Below are positions 16,393 to 23,742 of a DNA stretch of 27,430 nucleotides, in pieces. This stretch comes from Microcaldota archaeon (GTDB lineage Archaea > Micrarchaeota > Micrarchaeia > Micrarchaeales > CABMGC01). The notes under the pieces are model-generated. The model saw only the letters and a list, made by a program, of their open reading frames with translations. It was not told where the DNA came from and ran no database searches. The stretch lies in assembly GCA_030040335.1 (NCBI GenBank), contig JASHTX010000008.1, forward strand, positions 1-27,430. The letters run 5' to 3'. Every line of letters starts with the position of its first letter. The first letter of the stretch is position 1. The position numbers and the translations under genes were made by a program.

Positions 16393-16833
16393 ATGAGCAT
16401 AGAGAAGATAGACCTGAGGCTGCTTGTGTCGCATGAGGAGTGCAGCGAGGAGCGTGTGCTCGCGCTGATTGAAGCGATGAAGGAAAAAGGCTGCCAGCTC
16501 AGGCCCATCGTGGTATCAAACCTTGAGAAGCACGGTAGGGCGGGCTACCTCATACACGACGGCCACCACAGGGCAGAGGCGCTTAGGAGGCTGGGCATGA
16601 GTAAGGTAGTGGCCAATGTTATAGATTTCGAGAGCGAGGCTTTCGTAGTGAAGAGTTGGAGGGACAACACGACTTTTGATAAGCACACGCTCATCTCATA
16701 CGCGGTGCAGGACAAGAAGTTCCCGCCCAAGACGACCAAGCACGTAGTCATACAGAACGGGGAAGAGAAACCCTTCATGGACAACGCTGAACTGGAGCCT
16801 GAGCTATCAGTAAGCATGGATGAACTGAGATAG
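16393..16833 (+). CDS. Compact SerK-like ParB/Srx-fold protein, copy 1
   Basis: A 146-residue ParB/sulfiredoxin-fold protein. The motif HDGHHRAEALRRLG (55-68) occupies the nucleotide-binding position of the fold, and HEE (14-16) follows the N-terminal strand. From memory, the archaeal ADP-dependent free serine kinase SerK (Thermococcus kodakarensis) has the same PHE...DGHHR...PKTTRH...VKLEELF layout. This protein keeps SHEE, DGHHR, PPKTTKH (111-117) and a MDELR end, but lacks roughly 90 central residues of the ~240-residue enzyme. It therefore may be a minimal serine kinase or a derived regulator. It is ~65% identical by eye to the next gene, and SerRS follows, which favours a serine link. 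The ATG gives MSIEKIDLRLL. Confidence 0.7.
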   Translation: MSIEKIDLRLLVSHEECSEERVLALIEAMKEKGCQLRPIVVSNLEKHGRAGYLIHDGHHRAEALRRLGMSKVVANVIDFESEAFVVKSWRDNTTFDKHTLISYAVQDKKFPPKTTKHVVIQNGEEKPFMDNAELEPELSVSMDELR

Positions 16834-16884
16834 CGAAAGCGTCTGGCATCGCGTGGCCAGAGAGTTACATTGCCGCACACAAGA

Positions 16885-17018
16885 CTTAAATATTGTTGAG
16901 TGCTAGCTATTCCAAAGTAGTGAGTGATGTGTACCAATCACAGGCCGTGTAGATTGTCTCGCCAAGAGAACAACTCCAGCCGTGTCACTTTTCCTTTCCC
17001 ATTATGCTGAGTGGTTTT
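16885..17018 (+). promoter_or_regulatory. Promoter and structured leader of the second SerK-like gene
   Basis: CTTAAATATT (16885-16894) is TATA-like and predicts transcription from about 16915, leaving a ~100-nt leader. The leader has CCAATCA (16934-16940) and CTTTTCCTT (16988-16996) with the same 54-nt spacing as copy 1. A hairpin, TTGTCTC-gcca-AGAGAACAA with one bulge (about 16955-16973), lies between them. Confidence 0.35.
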
Positions 17019-17465
17019 ATGAAGATAGAGAAAATAGACCTAGCATTGCTAGTGCCGCATGAAGAATACAGGGAAGAGCACGTGCTCGAGCTGATGGAGC
17101 AGATAAAGGAAGACGGATATCAGCTCAGGCCGATCGCAGTGACGAGCCTGAAGAAGCACGGGAAGACAGGATACCTGATAAACGACGGTCACCACAGGAC
17201 CGAGGCGCTGAGGAGGCTCGGCGTTAAGAGGATAACTGCGAACGTCATAGACTTCGAGGACGAAATGTTTGTAGTAAAGAGCTGGAAGGACAACCGGACG
17301 TATGAGAAGAAAGAGATAATCACATATGCGCTTGCGAACAAAAAGTTCCCGACCAAGACGACAAAATTCGTGGTCGTGGAGAACGGGGAGGAGAAACCCT
17401 TCATGGACAACGACAGGATAGAGCCGAAGCTCGGCGTTAAGCTTGAGGAGTTGAAAGAGTTTTAA
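17019..17465 (+). CDS. Compact SerK-like ParB/Srx-fold protein, copy 2
   Basis: A 148-residue paralogue of the preceding gene with the motifs closer to those I recall for SerK: VPHEEYREE (12-20; Glu15 at the place of the proposed catalytic base), NDGHHRTEALRRLG (55-68), FPTKTTKFV (110-118) and KLGVKLEELKEF at the end. The start is placed at the ATG at 17019 because it aligns with copy 1 (MKIEKIDL against MSIEKIDL). An upstream in-frame ATG at 17004 would add MLSGF. The stop lies 29 nt before serS, so the two may be co-transcribed. Possible roles are phosphorylation of free serine, as in O-phosphoserine-based cysteine synthesis, or regulation of serine use; neither is proven. Confidence 0.72.
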   Translation: MKIEKIDLALLVPHEEYREEHVLELMEQIKEDGYQLRPIAVTSLKKHGKTGYLINDGHHRTEALRRLGVKRITANVIDFEDEMFVVKSWKDNRTYEKKEIITYALANKKFPTKTTKFVVVENGEEKPFMDNDRIEPKLGVKLEELKEF

Positions 17466-17494
17466 GCTTGATATTCTCACTGATAAGTGAACAC

Positions 17495-18796
17495 ATGCTT
17501 ACAGCAAAATACGTCAGGGACAACGAGGAGGCGATAAGGAAATCGCTGAAGCAGAGGCACAGCGATTATCCGCTCGAAGAGCTCCTGGATCTTGACGGCA
17601 GGCTGAGAAAGGCCAACCTGGAGCTGCAGAAACTGAGGGAAGAGCGAAACAAGGGCAGCGAGCAGATCAGCGTAGCAAAGAAGGCGGGCAATGAGCCTGA
17701 AAAGAGACTTCTCGCGAGACTGGCGGATGTCAAGACAAGGATGGACGAGCTCGAGAAGGCAACGCAGGCAGATGATGCAAGGCTGCAGAAGCTTGTCTGG
17801 AACCTTCCCAACACACTCCATGAAAGCGTGCCGTACGGGATAACAGACGAGCAGAACGTGGAAGTGAGGAAGTGGGGCGAGACCAAGAAGAAAGCGGGAG
17901 CTGGACATGAGGAGATACTCACCAGGCTGGGCCTGATAGACATAGAGCAGGCGTCGAAGGTCGCTGGCGCGAGGTTCTTCTACCTAAAGGGAGACATTGC
18001 GCTTCTCGAACAGTCGCTGATCAGGTTTGCGATAGACGAGCTGATCAAGAAAAAGTACATGCTAATCGCGCCTCCGCTGCTGATGAAAAGGGAGTACTAC
18101 AAGGGCGTCACGTCTTTCGGAGACTTTGAGGACATGCTCTACAAGGCAGCTGACCCGAGCGAAGCTCAGGTGAAGAAGGATCTGGAGAAGATCGGGGACG
18201 ACCTTTTCATGATAGCGACGTCAGAGCATCCGATTGCGGCAATGCACGCAAACCAGATGATGGCGGTCAGGGAACTGCCGAGAAAGTACATGGGCGTAAG
18301 CCCGTGTTTCAGGAGGGAGGCGGGAGCTCATGGCAAGGACAGCAAAGGCATATTCCGCGTCCACCACTTCTACAAAGTGGAGCAGTTCATCTTCAGCAGG
18401 AAAGAGGACTCTTGGAAGATGCACGAGGAACTGATAGCAAACGCGGAGGAGCTCTTCAAGAAGATGAAGATTCCGTACAGGGTGATGAACGTCTGCACCG
18501 GCGACATAGGAAGCGTCGCAGCAAAGAAATACGACCTCGAGGCATGGCTTCCGGAGCAGGGCAAGTACAGGGAGATGGTCTCGTGCTCGAACTGCACAGA
18601 CTGGCAGTCAAGGAGGCTGGACACAAGGTACGAAGACCCTGAGGGCAAGGAATACGTACACACGCTCAACTCCACGGCGATAGCGACGAACAGGGTGATA
18701 GTCGCCATAGTAGAGAATTACGTCAACGCTGACGGCACGATAACTGTTCCTGATGCCTTGGTTCCCTACATGGGCAAGACCGTCATAGGCAAGTAG
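17495..18796 (+). CDS. serS: Seryl-tRNA synthetase (standard type)
   Basis: Class II synthetase that charges tRNA-Ser. At 433 residues it has the standard, not the methanogen-specific, layout: an N-terminal tRNA-binding coiled coil (about 25-100, LEELLDLDGRLRKANLELQK onward), motif 1 around MKREYYKGVTSFGDFEDMLY, the serine-binding TSE (ATSEHPIA), motif 2 (FRREAGAHGKDSKGIFRVHH, about 272-291) and motif 3 (LNSTAIATNRVIVAIVENY, about 391-409). The ATG at 17495 gives MLTAKYVRDNEEAIR, the usual start, with the SD-like AGTGA four nt upstream. The frame could begin at TTG 17468 with nine more residues, less likely. Two SerK-like genes precede it on the same strand. Confidence 0.96.
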   Translation: MLTAKYVRDNEEAIRKSLKQRHSDYPLEELLDLDGRLRKANLELQKLREERNKGSEQISVAKKAGNEPEKRLLARLADVKTRMDELEKATQADDARLQKLVWNLPNTLHESVPYGITDEQNVEVRKWGETKKKAGAGHEEILTRLGLIDIEQASKVAGARFFYLKGDIALLEQSLIRFAIDELIKKKYMLIAPPLLMKREYYKGVTSFGDFEDMLYKAADPSEAQVKKDLEKIGDDLFMIATSEHPIAAMHANQMMAVRELPRKYMGVSPCFRREAGAHGKDSKGIFRVHHFYKVEQFIFSRKEDSWKMHEELIANAEELFKKMKIPYRVMNVCTGDIGSVAAKKYDLEAWLPEQGKYREMVSCSNCTDWQSRRLDTRYEDPEGKEYVHTLNSTAIATNRVIVAIVENYVNADGTITVPDALVPYMGKTVIGK

Positions 18797-18804
18797 CACG
18801 CTGT

Positions 18805-18824
18805 CTTGCGCAAGGCATAAATTG
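18805..18824 (+). promoter_or_regulatory. prf1: aRF1 promoter with adjoining 10-bp palindrome
   Basis: CATAAATTG (18816-18824) is a TATA-like box centred ~26 bp before the ATG at 18846, consistent with a leaderless mRNA. The perfect palindrome CTTGCGCAAG (18805-18814) abuts its upstream side, where the B-recognition element lies, and might be an operator or part of the serS 3' end. Confidence 0.4.
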
Positions 18825-18845
18825 TATGAAAGATCAAAAGATATT

Positions 18846-20039
18846 ATGAAAAAGGAATACATGCTGCTGAGGGAGATCAAGAGGCTCAAGTCAGTCAGGG
18901 GCTCCGGAACGCAGCTCATCAGCGTCTACATACCAGCCGGCTACCAGCTGAGCGAGGAGATAAGCAGGCTGAGAAACGAGTATAGCACCTCGTCAAACAT
19001 AAAGTCCAAGCAGACCAGGACCAACGTCCTTGGGGCGATAGACAAGATACTTCAGTACCTCAAGCTCTTCAGGGAGACTCCGAAGAACGGCCTGGTGGTC
19101 TTTGCGGGCAACACCTCAAACGACCCGGGCAAGACTGAGATAGAGCTCTTTTCGATGGAACCCGTTCAGCCTCTCAAGGTCAACATCTACAGGTGCGATT
19201 CCACATTCCTCCTCGATCCCATAGAGGAAATGGTTGAGACCAAGGACACTTACGTGCTGGTCGTTCTGGACGGAAGGGAGGCTACAGTCGCGACGCTGAA
19301 GGGCTCGCAGATACACGTCATAAAGCGCTTCCATTCGATGGCACACGCGAAGATGAAGAAAGGGGGGCAGAGCGCAGACAGGTTCAAGCGCGCACGGGAA
19401 GAGGATATAGGGGCGTATTATACGCAGATAGCAGATGGCGTGAACGAGGTCTTTATCCAGAACGAATTCAAGCTGAAGGGGCTTTTGGTCGGAGGGCCAG
19501 GCCCGATGAAGGAGTATTTTGTCAAGAGCGGAAAACTCAATTATCAGGTAAAAGTGCTTGGCGTCTTCGACACCGGCTACACAGACGAGACGGGACTCAA
19601 CGAGCTGCTCGACAAGGCGAGCGACCTGCTCAAGGAGCAGGAGGCCGCGCAGGAGCGGAAGGTGCTCGAGCGCTTCATGAAGGAGATATCCTCAGGAGGG
19701 CTCGCCGTATATGGATATGAAAAGGCCCGAGATGCGCTTGATAGGGGCCAGGCGGACGCCCTGATAATAAACAAGGACCTGGAGCTTCACAGAATCACCT
19801 ACAAGTGCAGCGCGTGCAACCAGACGCTGGTGAGGATAGAGAAGGGAAAGGACCAGCAGACCAAGCACGATGACGGCGGCACACTGACACCAGTGGAGAA
19901 ACAGGACGTCATCGAGGAGATGCTGGACATGGCGGACAAGAAGGGAGTCGACACAATCTTCGTCTCTGATGATAGCCCGCTCGGCAAGGAGTTCATGATG
20001 GGTTTCCAGGGCATAGCCGCGCTTCTCCGCTACAAGTGA
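18846..20039 (+). CDS. prf1: Peptide chain release factor aRF1
   Basis: Recognises all three stop codons and triggers release of the finished peptide. The 397-residue protein has the stop-codon loop NIKSKQTR (NIKS at 51-54) and the hydrolysis motif GGQ (173-175, in KKGGQSADRF), followed by the third domain implicated in partner binding. One CxxC pair (CSAC) is visible near the C-terminus, without the second pair that forms a zinc minidomain in some archaea. The ATG at 18846 is chosen because a TATA box lies 26 bp upstream and MKKEYMLLREIKRLK fits the family. A TTG eight codons earlier (18822) is unlikely. Confidence 0.97.
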   Translation: MKKEYMLLREIKRLKSVRGSGTQLISVYIPAGYQLSEEISRLRNEYSTSSNIKSKQTRTNVLGAIDKILQYLKLFRETPKNGLVVFAGNTSNDPGKTEIELFSMEPVQPLKVNIYRCDSTFLLDPIEEMVETKDTYVLVVLDGREATVATLKGSQIHVIKRFHSMAHAKMKKGGQSADRFKRAREEDIGAYYTQIADGVNEVFIQNEFKLKGLLVGGPGPMKEYFVKSGKLNYQVKVLGVFDTGYTDETGLNELLDKASDLLKEQEAAQERKVLERFMKEISSGGLAVYGYEKARDALDRGQADALIINKDLELHRITYKCSACNQTLVRIEKGKDQQTKHDDGGTLTPVEKQDVIEEMLDMADKKGVDTIFVSDDSPLGKEFMMGFQGIAALLRYK

Positions 20040-20116
20040 ATGCCACTACTCGCCAAACCTGTCACCCTTTTTAAAGCTAATCTGGTGAATAGCTACTGCA
20101 ACTTTTAGGTGCTTGA

Positions 20117-20401
20117 TTGGGGGAGAGAGCGTTTAGTCTTTATGATGTTGAGCAGTTCATAAGGGAAGCAGGCGCGGAGCGGGTAACAGAGGATGCGGTA
20201 CTGAATCTTGAGCAGGAACTCGAGAGGCTCACTGAGACAATTGCCAACAAGGCAATAAAGTATGCTGCGCACGCGGGCAGGAGGAAGCTGATAAAGAAGA
20301 GCGATGTTTTCCTTGCTAATTCAAAGGCAGGCTACAAGAAACCGTACAGCTTAAGGACAAGGGCAAGCACCACGAATATCGCCTCGAATATAGAGAGGTA
20401 A
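20117..20401 (+). CDS. Archaeal histone with basic C-terminal tail
   Basis: DNA-wrapping histone-fold protein. The 94-residue product matches the fold over residues 8-67: LYDVEQFIREAGAERVTEDAV, LERLTETIANKAIKYA and AHAGRRKLIKKSDVFLA, including the conserved AGAERV and HAGRRK DNA-contact loops. Unlike the tail-less ~67-residue HMf type, it has ~27 extra residues, KAGYKKPYSLRTRASTTNIA and four more, which are basic and Ser/Thr-rich. The start is TTG at 20117 with the SD AGGTG ~6 nt upstream; no ATG is available. The tail-coding part (residues 72-94) overlaps antisense with the last 23 codons of the GPT-like gene. Confidence 0.92.
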   Translation: MGERAFSLYDVEQFIREAGAERVTEDAVLNLEQELERLTETIANKAIKYAAHAGRRKLIKKSDVFLANSKAGYKKPYSLRTRASTTNIASNIER

Positions 20402-21372
20402 AGGGTAACATCTGGCTCCCTGACTTTTTTTGCATTCATGACAATGTGTGTAAGGCTGTATACCTGCTTGCCATACGGCGCCTTGAACGTTCCGTCCCTC
20501 TGCCTGATTCCGAGGTCGGAGACGTTGAATTTTCTTCTCGCGTGAAGGAAGAACTCGATGATCCAGGGAATGAAGATTATTACGCCAAAAGTCTCCGCGT
20601 TGCCCATCGCCATTATAGCGACAAATGTGGCGCCTATCACATACGTAAGGCTATCGCCAGGCAGTATCTTGGCCCTGTAGGAATTGAAAAAAAGAAAGGC
20701 GAGCAAAGACGCGAAAAGTATTGTGGAAAGAAGGGCACCGATGTAGTTGCCGTAGAAAATCGAGTATATGAGGAAGCCGAAACTTGCTACGATCGAGGTG
20801 GTAGCCTCCAGTCCGTTGAAGCCCCCGAGGAGGTTGACTGCATTGGGCACGAAGATTATTGCGAGCGGAAGGACGAGCAACGGATACAGTATGCCGAGCT
20901 GCACATGGCCGATAAACGGTATGTTGACAATGCTCACGCCCGCGTTTATCGCAACAAGAGGCAGCGCGCCGATAAGCGTCAGGAGCGGTTTCTGCCACTG
21001 CTTCAGCCCCTGGCGTATGTCCATGATGCCCGTACTCTTGACTCGCTTGCTTTTTACGTTGAGGTCATCGAGGAAACCGACAAACGCTATGAGGATTATG
21101 GAGAGCGCGACTGCAAGCAGGTTGGAGATGCTCAGCACCGGAGTGTAGATGAAGCTGCCTCCGAAAGCATACACAAGTATGCCGACAACTATTCCGAACG
21201 CGACAGCCAGGCCTCCGCTGCCGGGAAGTATGAGCGGCTTTTCCTTGTTCTTGTCCTCGGCCACTATGCCGGCGCTGTAGAAGTATTCGATGAGGAACTT
21301 GGTCCCTACGACCGTTATGATGAACGAGACCAGCGCAGGTATTATTATCGTCTGGAAGGTGTGGTACACCAT
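20332..21372 (-). CDS. UDP-sugar:dolichyl-phosphate sugar-1-phosphotransferase (GPT/AglH, MraY family)
   Basis: Polytopic membrane enzyme that loads a sugar-1-phosphate, typically GlcNAc-1-P, onto the polyprenyl phosphate carrier as the first step of N-glycan assembly. The 346-residue protein has ~10 membrane helices and family motifs: FVGFLDDL (Asp102, Asp103), NAVNLLGGFNGLE (177-189, the archaeal/eukaryotic NLxxGxNGLE form), FFNSYRAKILPGD (PGD 238-240) and a late FFLHARRKFNV loop with the catalytic-site His. The ATG at 21372 lies 24 bp from a TATA-like box, so it is probably leaderless. The 3' end overlaps the histone gene by 70 nt. It would serve glycosylation of the many sequons in the nearby surface proteins. 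Confidence 0.93.
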   Translation of the reverse strand: MVYHTFQTIIIPALVSFIITVVGTKFLIEYFYSAGIVAEDKNKEKPLILPGSGGLAVAFGIVVGILVYAFGGSFIYTPVLSISNLLAVALSIILIAFVGFLDDLNVKSKRVKSTGIMDIRQGLKQWQKPLLTLIGALPLVAINAGVSIVNIPFIGHVQLGILYPLLVLPLAIIFVPNAVNLLGGFNGLEATTSIVASFGFLIYSIFYGNYIGALLSTILFASLLAFLFFNSYRAKILPGDSLTYVIGATFVAIMAMGNAETFGVIIFIPWIIEFFLHARRKFNVSDLGIRQRDGTFKAPYGKQVYSLTHIVMNAKKVREPDVTLYLSIFEAIFVVLALVLKLYGFL

Positions 21373-21391
21373 GTTGAGAGTTCTCTGTACA

Positions 21392-21401
21392 CTAATAAAA
21401 A
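21392..21401 (-). promoter_or_regulatory. TATA-like box of the GPT/AglH gene
   Basis: The minus strand reads TTTTTATTAG, centred ~24 bp before the ATG at 21372 in the 45-bp gap after the surface-protein gene. This suggests its own leaderless transcript. Confidence 0.45.
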
Positions 21402-21417
21402 TGTTGCGCAGTGCTCC

Positions 21418-22374
21418 CTAGCGCTTTTTCCTGCGCCTTGCGGCGTATAAGCGAAATGCGACCGAAGCTGCCACCAGACCGGTTAGCGTCTCAAACAACG
21501 GCAGGGCTATCGGGGATATGTTTGCGCTCTGCTCGGTATTTGTTGCCGATATTGTCGTTGTTATGGGTGCTATGGAGGTAGTGGCAACGGTGGTCGCGAT
21601 GCTAGTAGAGATGGAAGTGGAAAGCTGCGTGGTAGTCGGCACCGTGGTGCTCTGCGTGCCTGTTAAAGGCCTCAGGGAACTGCCTGCCGTGACATTTTCA
21701 CCTGTTGCGTTCAAGCAGGCATAGCAGGGGATTCCACCTCCACCGGCACCTCCGTTGCTACCGCTGCCGTTTCCACTGCCACTTGCGGTTGTAGTAGAGC
21801 TAGTCGTAGATGTCGAAGTGGATCCCATTGTCGTTGACGTGGATGCTGTGGTCGTAGAAGTGGTTGACAAAGACGTGGACGTTAGGCAGTAGTTTATTGT
21901 GGTAGTAGGCGTACCACCGCTGACGTTCAATATCGCCATTGTGCTATTGGCGCCATTTGCGCAGGCGTAGTAACCGTATTGGCCCTCAATGTAGGGACTT
22001 ATGAATGTCACGCTTCCGCCTGTCGGATTCCCGAGGAATGTGGCTATGGTGGCACCTGCGGTGCAGCCCATATAGTCGTTAATGTTGATTATGGTGCCAT
22101 CGCAATCAGACAGCCCTGATACAATTGCTTCTACAGTTGAGGAAACTGTGGAAGGGTTGGGGCTCAATGTTAAGTTCGGAATGCCAACACACTGGCTTAT
22201 GGTCGTAGTGGCAGTTTGAGGTATCGTGGTGGTTGCCTGGGCACAGGTAGCTGCGGCCGAGGTCGTGGCAACAAATTGCGTAGCCAGCACAGTAATGAAG
22301 ATGGATAAGAGTAAAGAGAATGCTGGCAGACCAGAGCCATTACTGGTCTTTGTATTGCACACTTCCACTGTCAA
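21418..22374 (-). CDS. Ser/Thr-rich secreted surface protein with C-terminal membrane anchor
   Basis: No named family. The 318-residue product has a signal peptide (hydrophobic core about 18-41, ATQFVATTSAAA), a Cys-containing ectodomain (Cys44 to Cys160; GLSDCDGTIININDYMGC and SPYIEGQYGYYACANG), a Ser/Thr stalk (about 161-200), a Gly-rich hinge with CYAC, a second Thr-rich stalk, a single C-terminal helix (about 290-310) and a RRRKKR stop-transfer end. The stalks suggest dense glycosylation. Unlike the giant cassette proteins, it anchors itself. The start is uncertain: TTG at 22374, or GTG at 22368 with AAAGGG upstream; a TATA-like ATTAAAAT (22400 to 22393) fits either. The S/T composition resembles the stalks in the 372-7211 operon. 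Confidence 0.8.
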   Translation of the reverse strand: MTVEVCNTKTSNGSGLPAFSLLLSIFITVLATQFVATTSAAATCAQATTTIPQTATTTISQCVGIPNLTLSPNPSTVSSTVEAIVSGLSDCDGTIININDYMGCTAGATIATFLGNPTGGSVTFISPYIEGQYGYYACANGANSTMAILNVSGGTPTTTINYCLTSTSLSTTSTTTASTSTTMGSTSTSTTSSTTTASGSGNGSGSNGGAGGGGIPCYACLNATGENVTAGSSLRPLTGTQSTTVPTTTQLSTSISTSIATTVATTSIAPITTTISATNTEQSANISPIALPLFETLTGLVAASVAFRLYAARRRKKR

Positions 22375-22444
22375 CCCTTTCTAGGAGTCGAGATTTTAAT
22401 AGAGCTCCCGATAACGGTTGAATTTCCCTGTATTTATAGATTGA

Positions 22445-22522
22445 CTTTAAATAAGCGTGTTTTGTCATCGTGAACTCGTTCCCATCTGCCGGCACGACGA
22501 AACCCCATAGGGCTAGTTTTTT
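22445..22522 (+). ncRNA. Possible short plus-strand transcript in the gap upstream of the surface gene
   Basis: CTTTAAATAAG (22445-22455) is a good TATA box in an intergenic gap. About 25 bp downstream the sequence can form TCGTG...CACGA (22468-22497), and it ends in CCC-ata-GGG then ctag and six T (22517-22522), which resembles a terminator. No reading frame is present. The run overlaps the 3' end of the peroxiredoxin gene, so the T tract may instead be coding coincidence. Confidence 0.2.
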
Positions 22523-22974
22523 GCCGCACTTTTGAGGAAATCGATCACTTCCTGATTGTGGCCCTCCGGCTTTACCTTCTCGTACGTCTTTACGACCTTC
22601 CCTGACTTGTCTATTATGTAAGTCTTCCTCAGGGTTCCAAAGCCGAAGATGCCCTTGTCTCCGTAAGAGTCATATTCCTTGATCATCTTGTTTTCGGGGT
22701 CTGACAGGAGAAGGAAGTTAAGCGAGTACTTGTCCCTGAACTTCCCGTGCGAATCTGTGCCGTCATGGCTTACGCCGACTACCTCTGCCCCCAGTTTCTT
22801 TATCTCGCTTATGGAGTCCCTGAAGCCGCAGGCCTCCACGGTACAGCCAGGAGTGTCGTCCTTCGGGTAGAAGTAAAGGACGAGGTACTTGCCCTTGAAT
22901 TCACTCAGCGTATGCCTCCTGCCGTCAGATCCGTCCAGCTCAAAGTCCGGTGCCTTGGAATTTAGCTCAATCAT
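22513..22974 (-). CDS. bcp: Peroxiredoxin, BCP/PrxQ type
   Basis: Thiol peroxidase that reduces hydrogen peroxide and organic peroxides in the cytoplasm. The 153-residue protein has the active-site stretch YPKDDTPGCTVEACGFRD with both the peroxidatic Cys44 and, five residues on, the resolving Cys49 typical of BCP enzymes. APDFEL at the N-terminus, VGVSHDGTDSHGKFRDKYSL and TYIIDKSGKV complete the family pattern at normal length. The ATG at 22974 is preceded by GGGGG four nt upstream and by a TATA-like CTATTTAAACC ~33 bp upstream. It is divergent from the unknown 226-residue protein gene. Confidence 0.96.
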   Translation of the reverse strand: MIELNSKAPDFELDGSDGRRHTLSEFKGKYLVLYFYPKDDTPGCTVEACGFRDSISEIKKLGAEVVGVSHDGTDSHGKFRDKYSLNFLLLSDPENKMIKEYDSYGDKGIFGFGTLRKTYIIDKSGKVVKTYEKVKPEGHNQEVIDFLKSAAKN

Positions 22975-23001
22975 GTTGCCCCCGTATTATATGGCAAAGA
23001 A

Positions 23002-23012
23002 GGTTTAAATAG
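23002..23012. promoter_or_regulatory. Shared divergent TATA-like element
   Basis: GGTTTAAATAG contains the self-complementary TTTAAA core. It lies ~33 bp before the peroxiredoxin ATG on the minus strand and ~54 bp before the plus-strand start at 23062, so it may drive both genes. Confidence 0.35.
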
Positions 23013-23061
23013 ATTAAAAGCATTTGCTATTTCGCCGCTGCTGTAATAACACTTCGGGGAT

Positions 23062-23742
23062 TTGCTGGACTTTTCTGGTTTCTTTAGAGGATTCGCCAAG
23101 AAGGAGACGACCACCACTATAACAAATATAAGCATAAAGTACATGGGCGACGCGCACGGCCTTGACGGGATGGAGGTTAGGGGCAGCGTCTTCGAACTAA
23201 AAATACCATTCCAGAACAAGACTGGGAGCGACCTGCTTGCAGACAACCTGAAGAGGCCGGATCTGAAGATAGAGGGAATAAGCGTCAGCGCCCCATTCAA
23301 GCTCGTGGGAGTCAATCCAAAACTGCCCGTATTGGTGAAGTATCAGGAGGGAGTGGAGCTAAAACTGAAGATAAAAGTGCCGGATCTGCCTTACAGCGGA
23401 CCATTGAGCATAAACCTCGGCGAGAAAGACGCAAGCATGGTGAGGGTCGAGATCCAGAAGATAGTTGCCATATCGAAGAACGCAAGGGTTGATCTGGAAG
23501 AGGCGCCGAGCGTGCTGAGCGTTCAGAAGGACCAGGTGCTGAAGAGAGATGTGCAGCTATACAAGGTGCTGAAGTACGGAGACATTGTGAACGGGATAAA
23601 GGTCAACGACCCGTTCGTCTTCTCCGGCTCGGACCCGAAGCTTCCCTTCAGGCTGGATCAGGAGAACAGCTTCATAGTGAGCATTTACGTGCTGGCTCCG
23701 GAATTCAGCTATGCAGGACCGCTAGAGCTCACGTTCTCCTAG
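23062..23742 (+). CDS. Uncharacterised cytosolic protein with two tandem beta domains
   Basis: I do not recognise the family. The 226-residue product has no signal peptide or membrane helix. It is built of two similar halves. The end of half 1 (about 70-119: PFKLVGVNPKLPVLVKYQEG then IKVPDLPYSGPLSINL) matches the end of half 2 (about 178-226: PFVFSGSDPKLPFRLDQENS then IYVLAPEFSYAGPLELTF). Shared residues include PF, G, PKLP, YxGPL. The alternating pattern suggests beta sandwiches. The start is TTG at 23062 with GGGGA close upstream; it is not certain. The gene is convergent with the PLD-like gene and their TAG stops overlap on a palindromic CTAG. Confidence 0.7.
   Translation: MLDFSGFFRGFAKKETTTTITNISIKYMGDAHGLDGMEVRGSVFELKIPFQNKTGSDLLADNLKRPDLKIEGISVSAPFKLVGVNPKLPVLVKYQEGVELKLKIKVPDLPYSGPLSINLGEKDASMVRVEIQKIVAISKNARVDLEEAPSVLSVQKDQVLKRDVQLYKVLKYGDIVNGIKVNDPFVFSGSDPKLPFRLDQENSFIVSIYVLAPEFSYAGPLELTFS

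Noticed and set aside
16393..17465. Tandem ParB-like genes considered as a partition locus or plasmid mark
   Set aside because: There is no ParA ATPase, no parS-like sites and no C-terminal DNA-binding domain. The motifs fit the SerK branch and the neighbour is serS.
20446..21450. Long plus-strand open frame (334 codons)
   Set aside because: It lies opposite the sugar-1-phosphate transferase, which has clear motifs. Its translation is charged, without any domain pattern, as expected of an antisense shadow.
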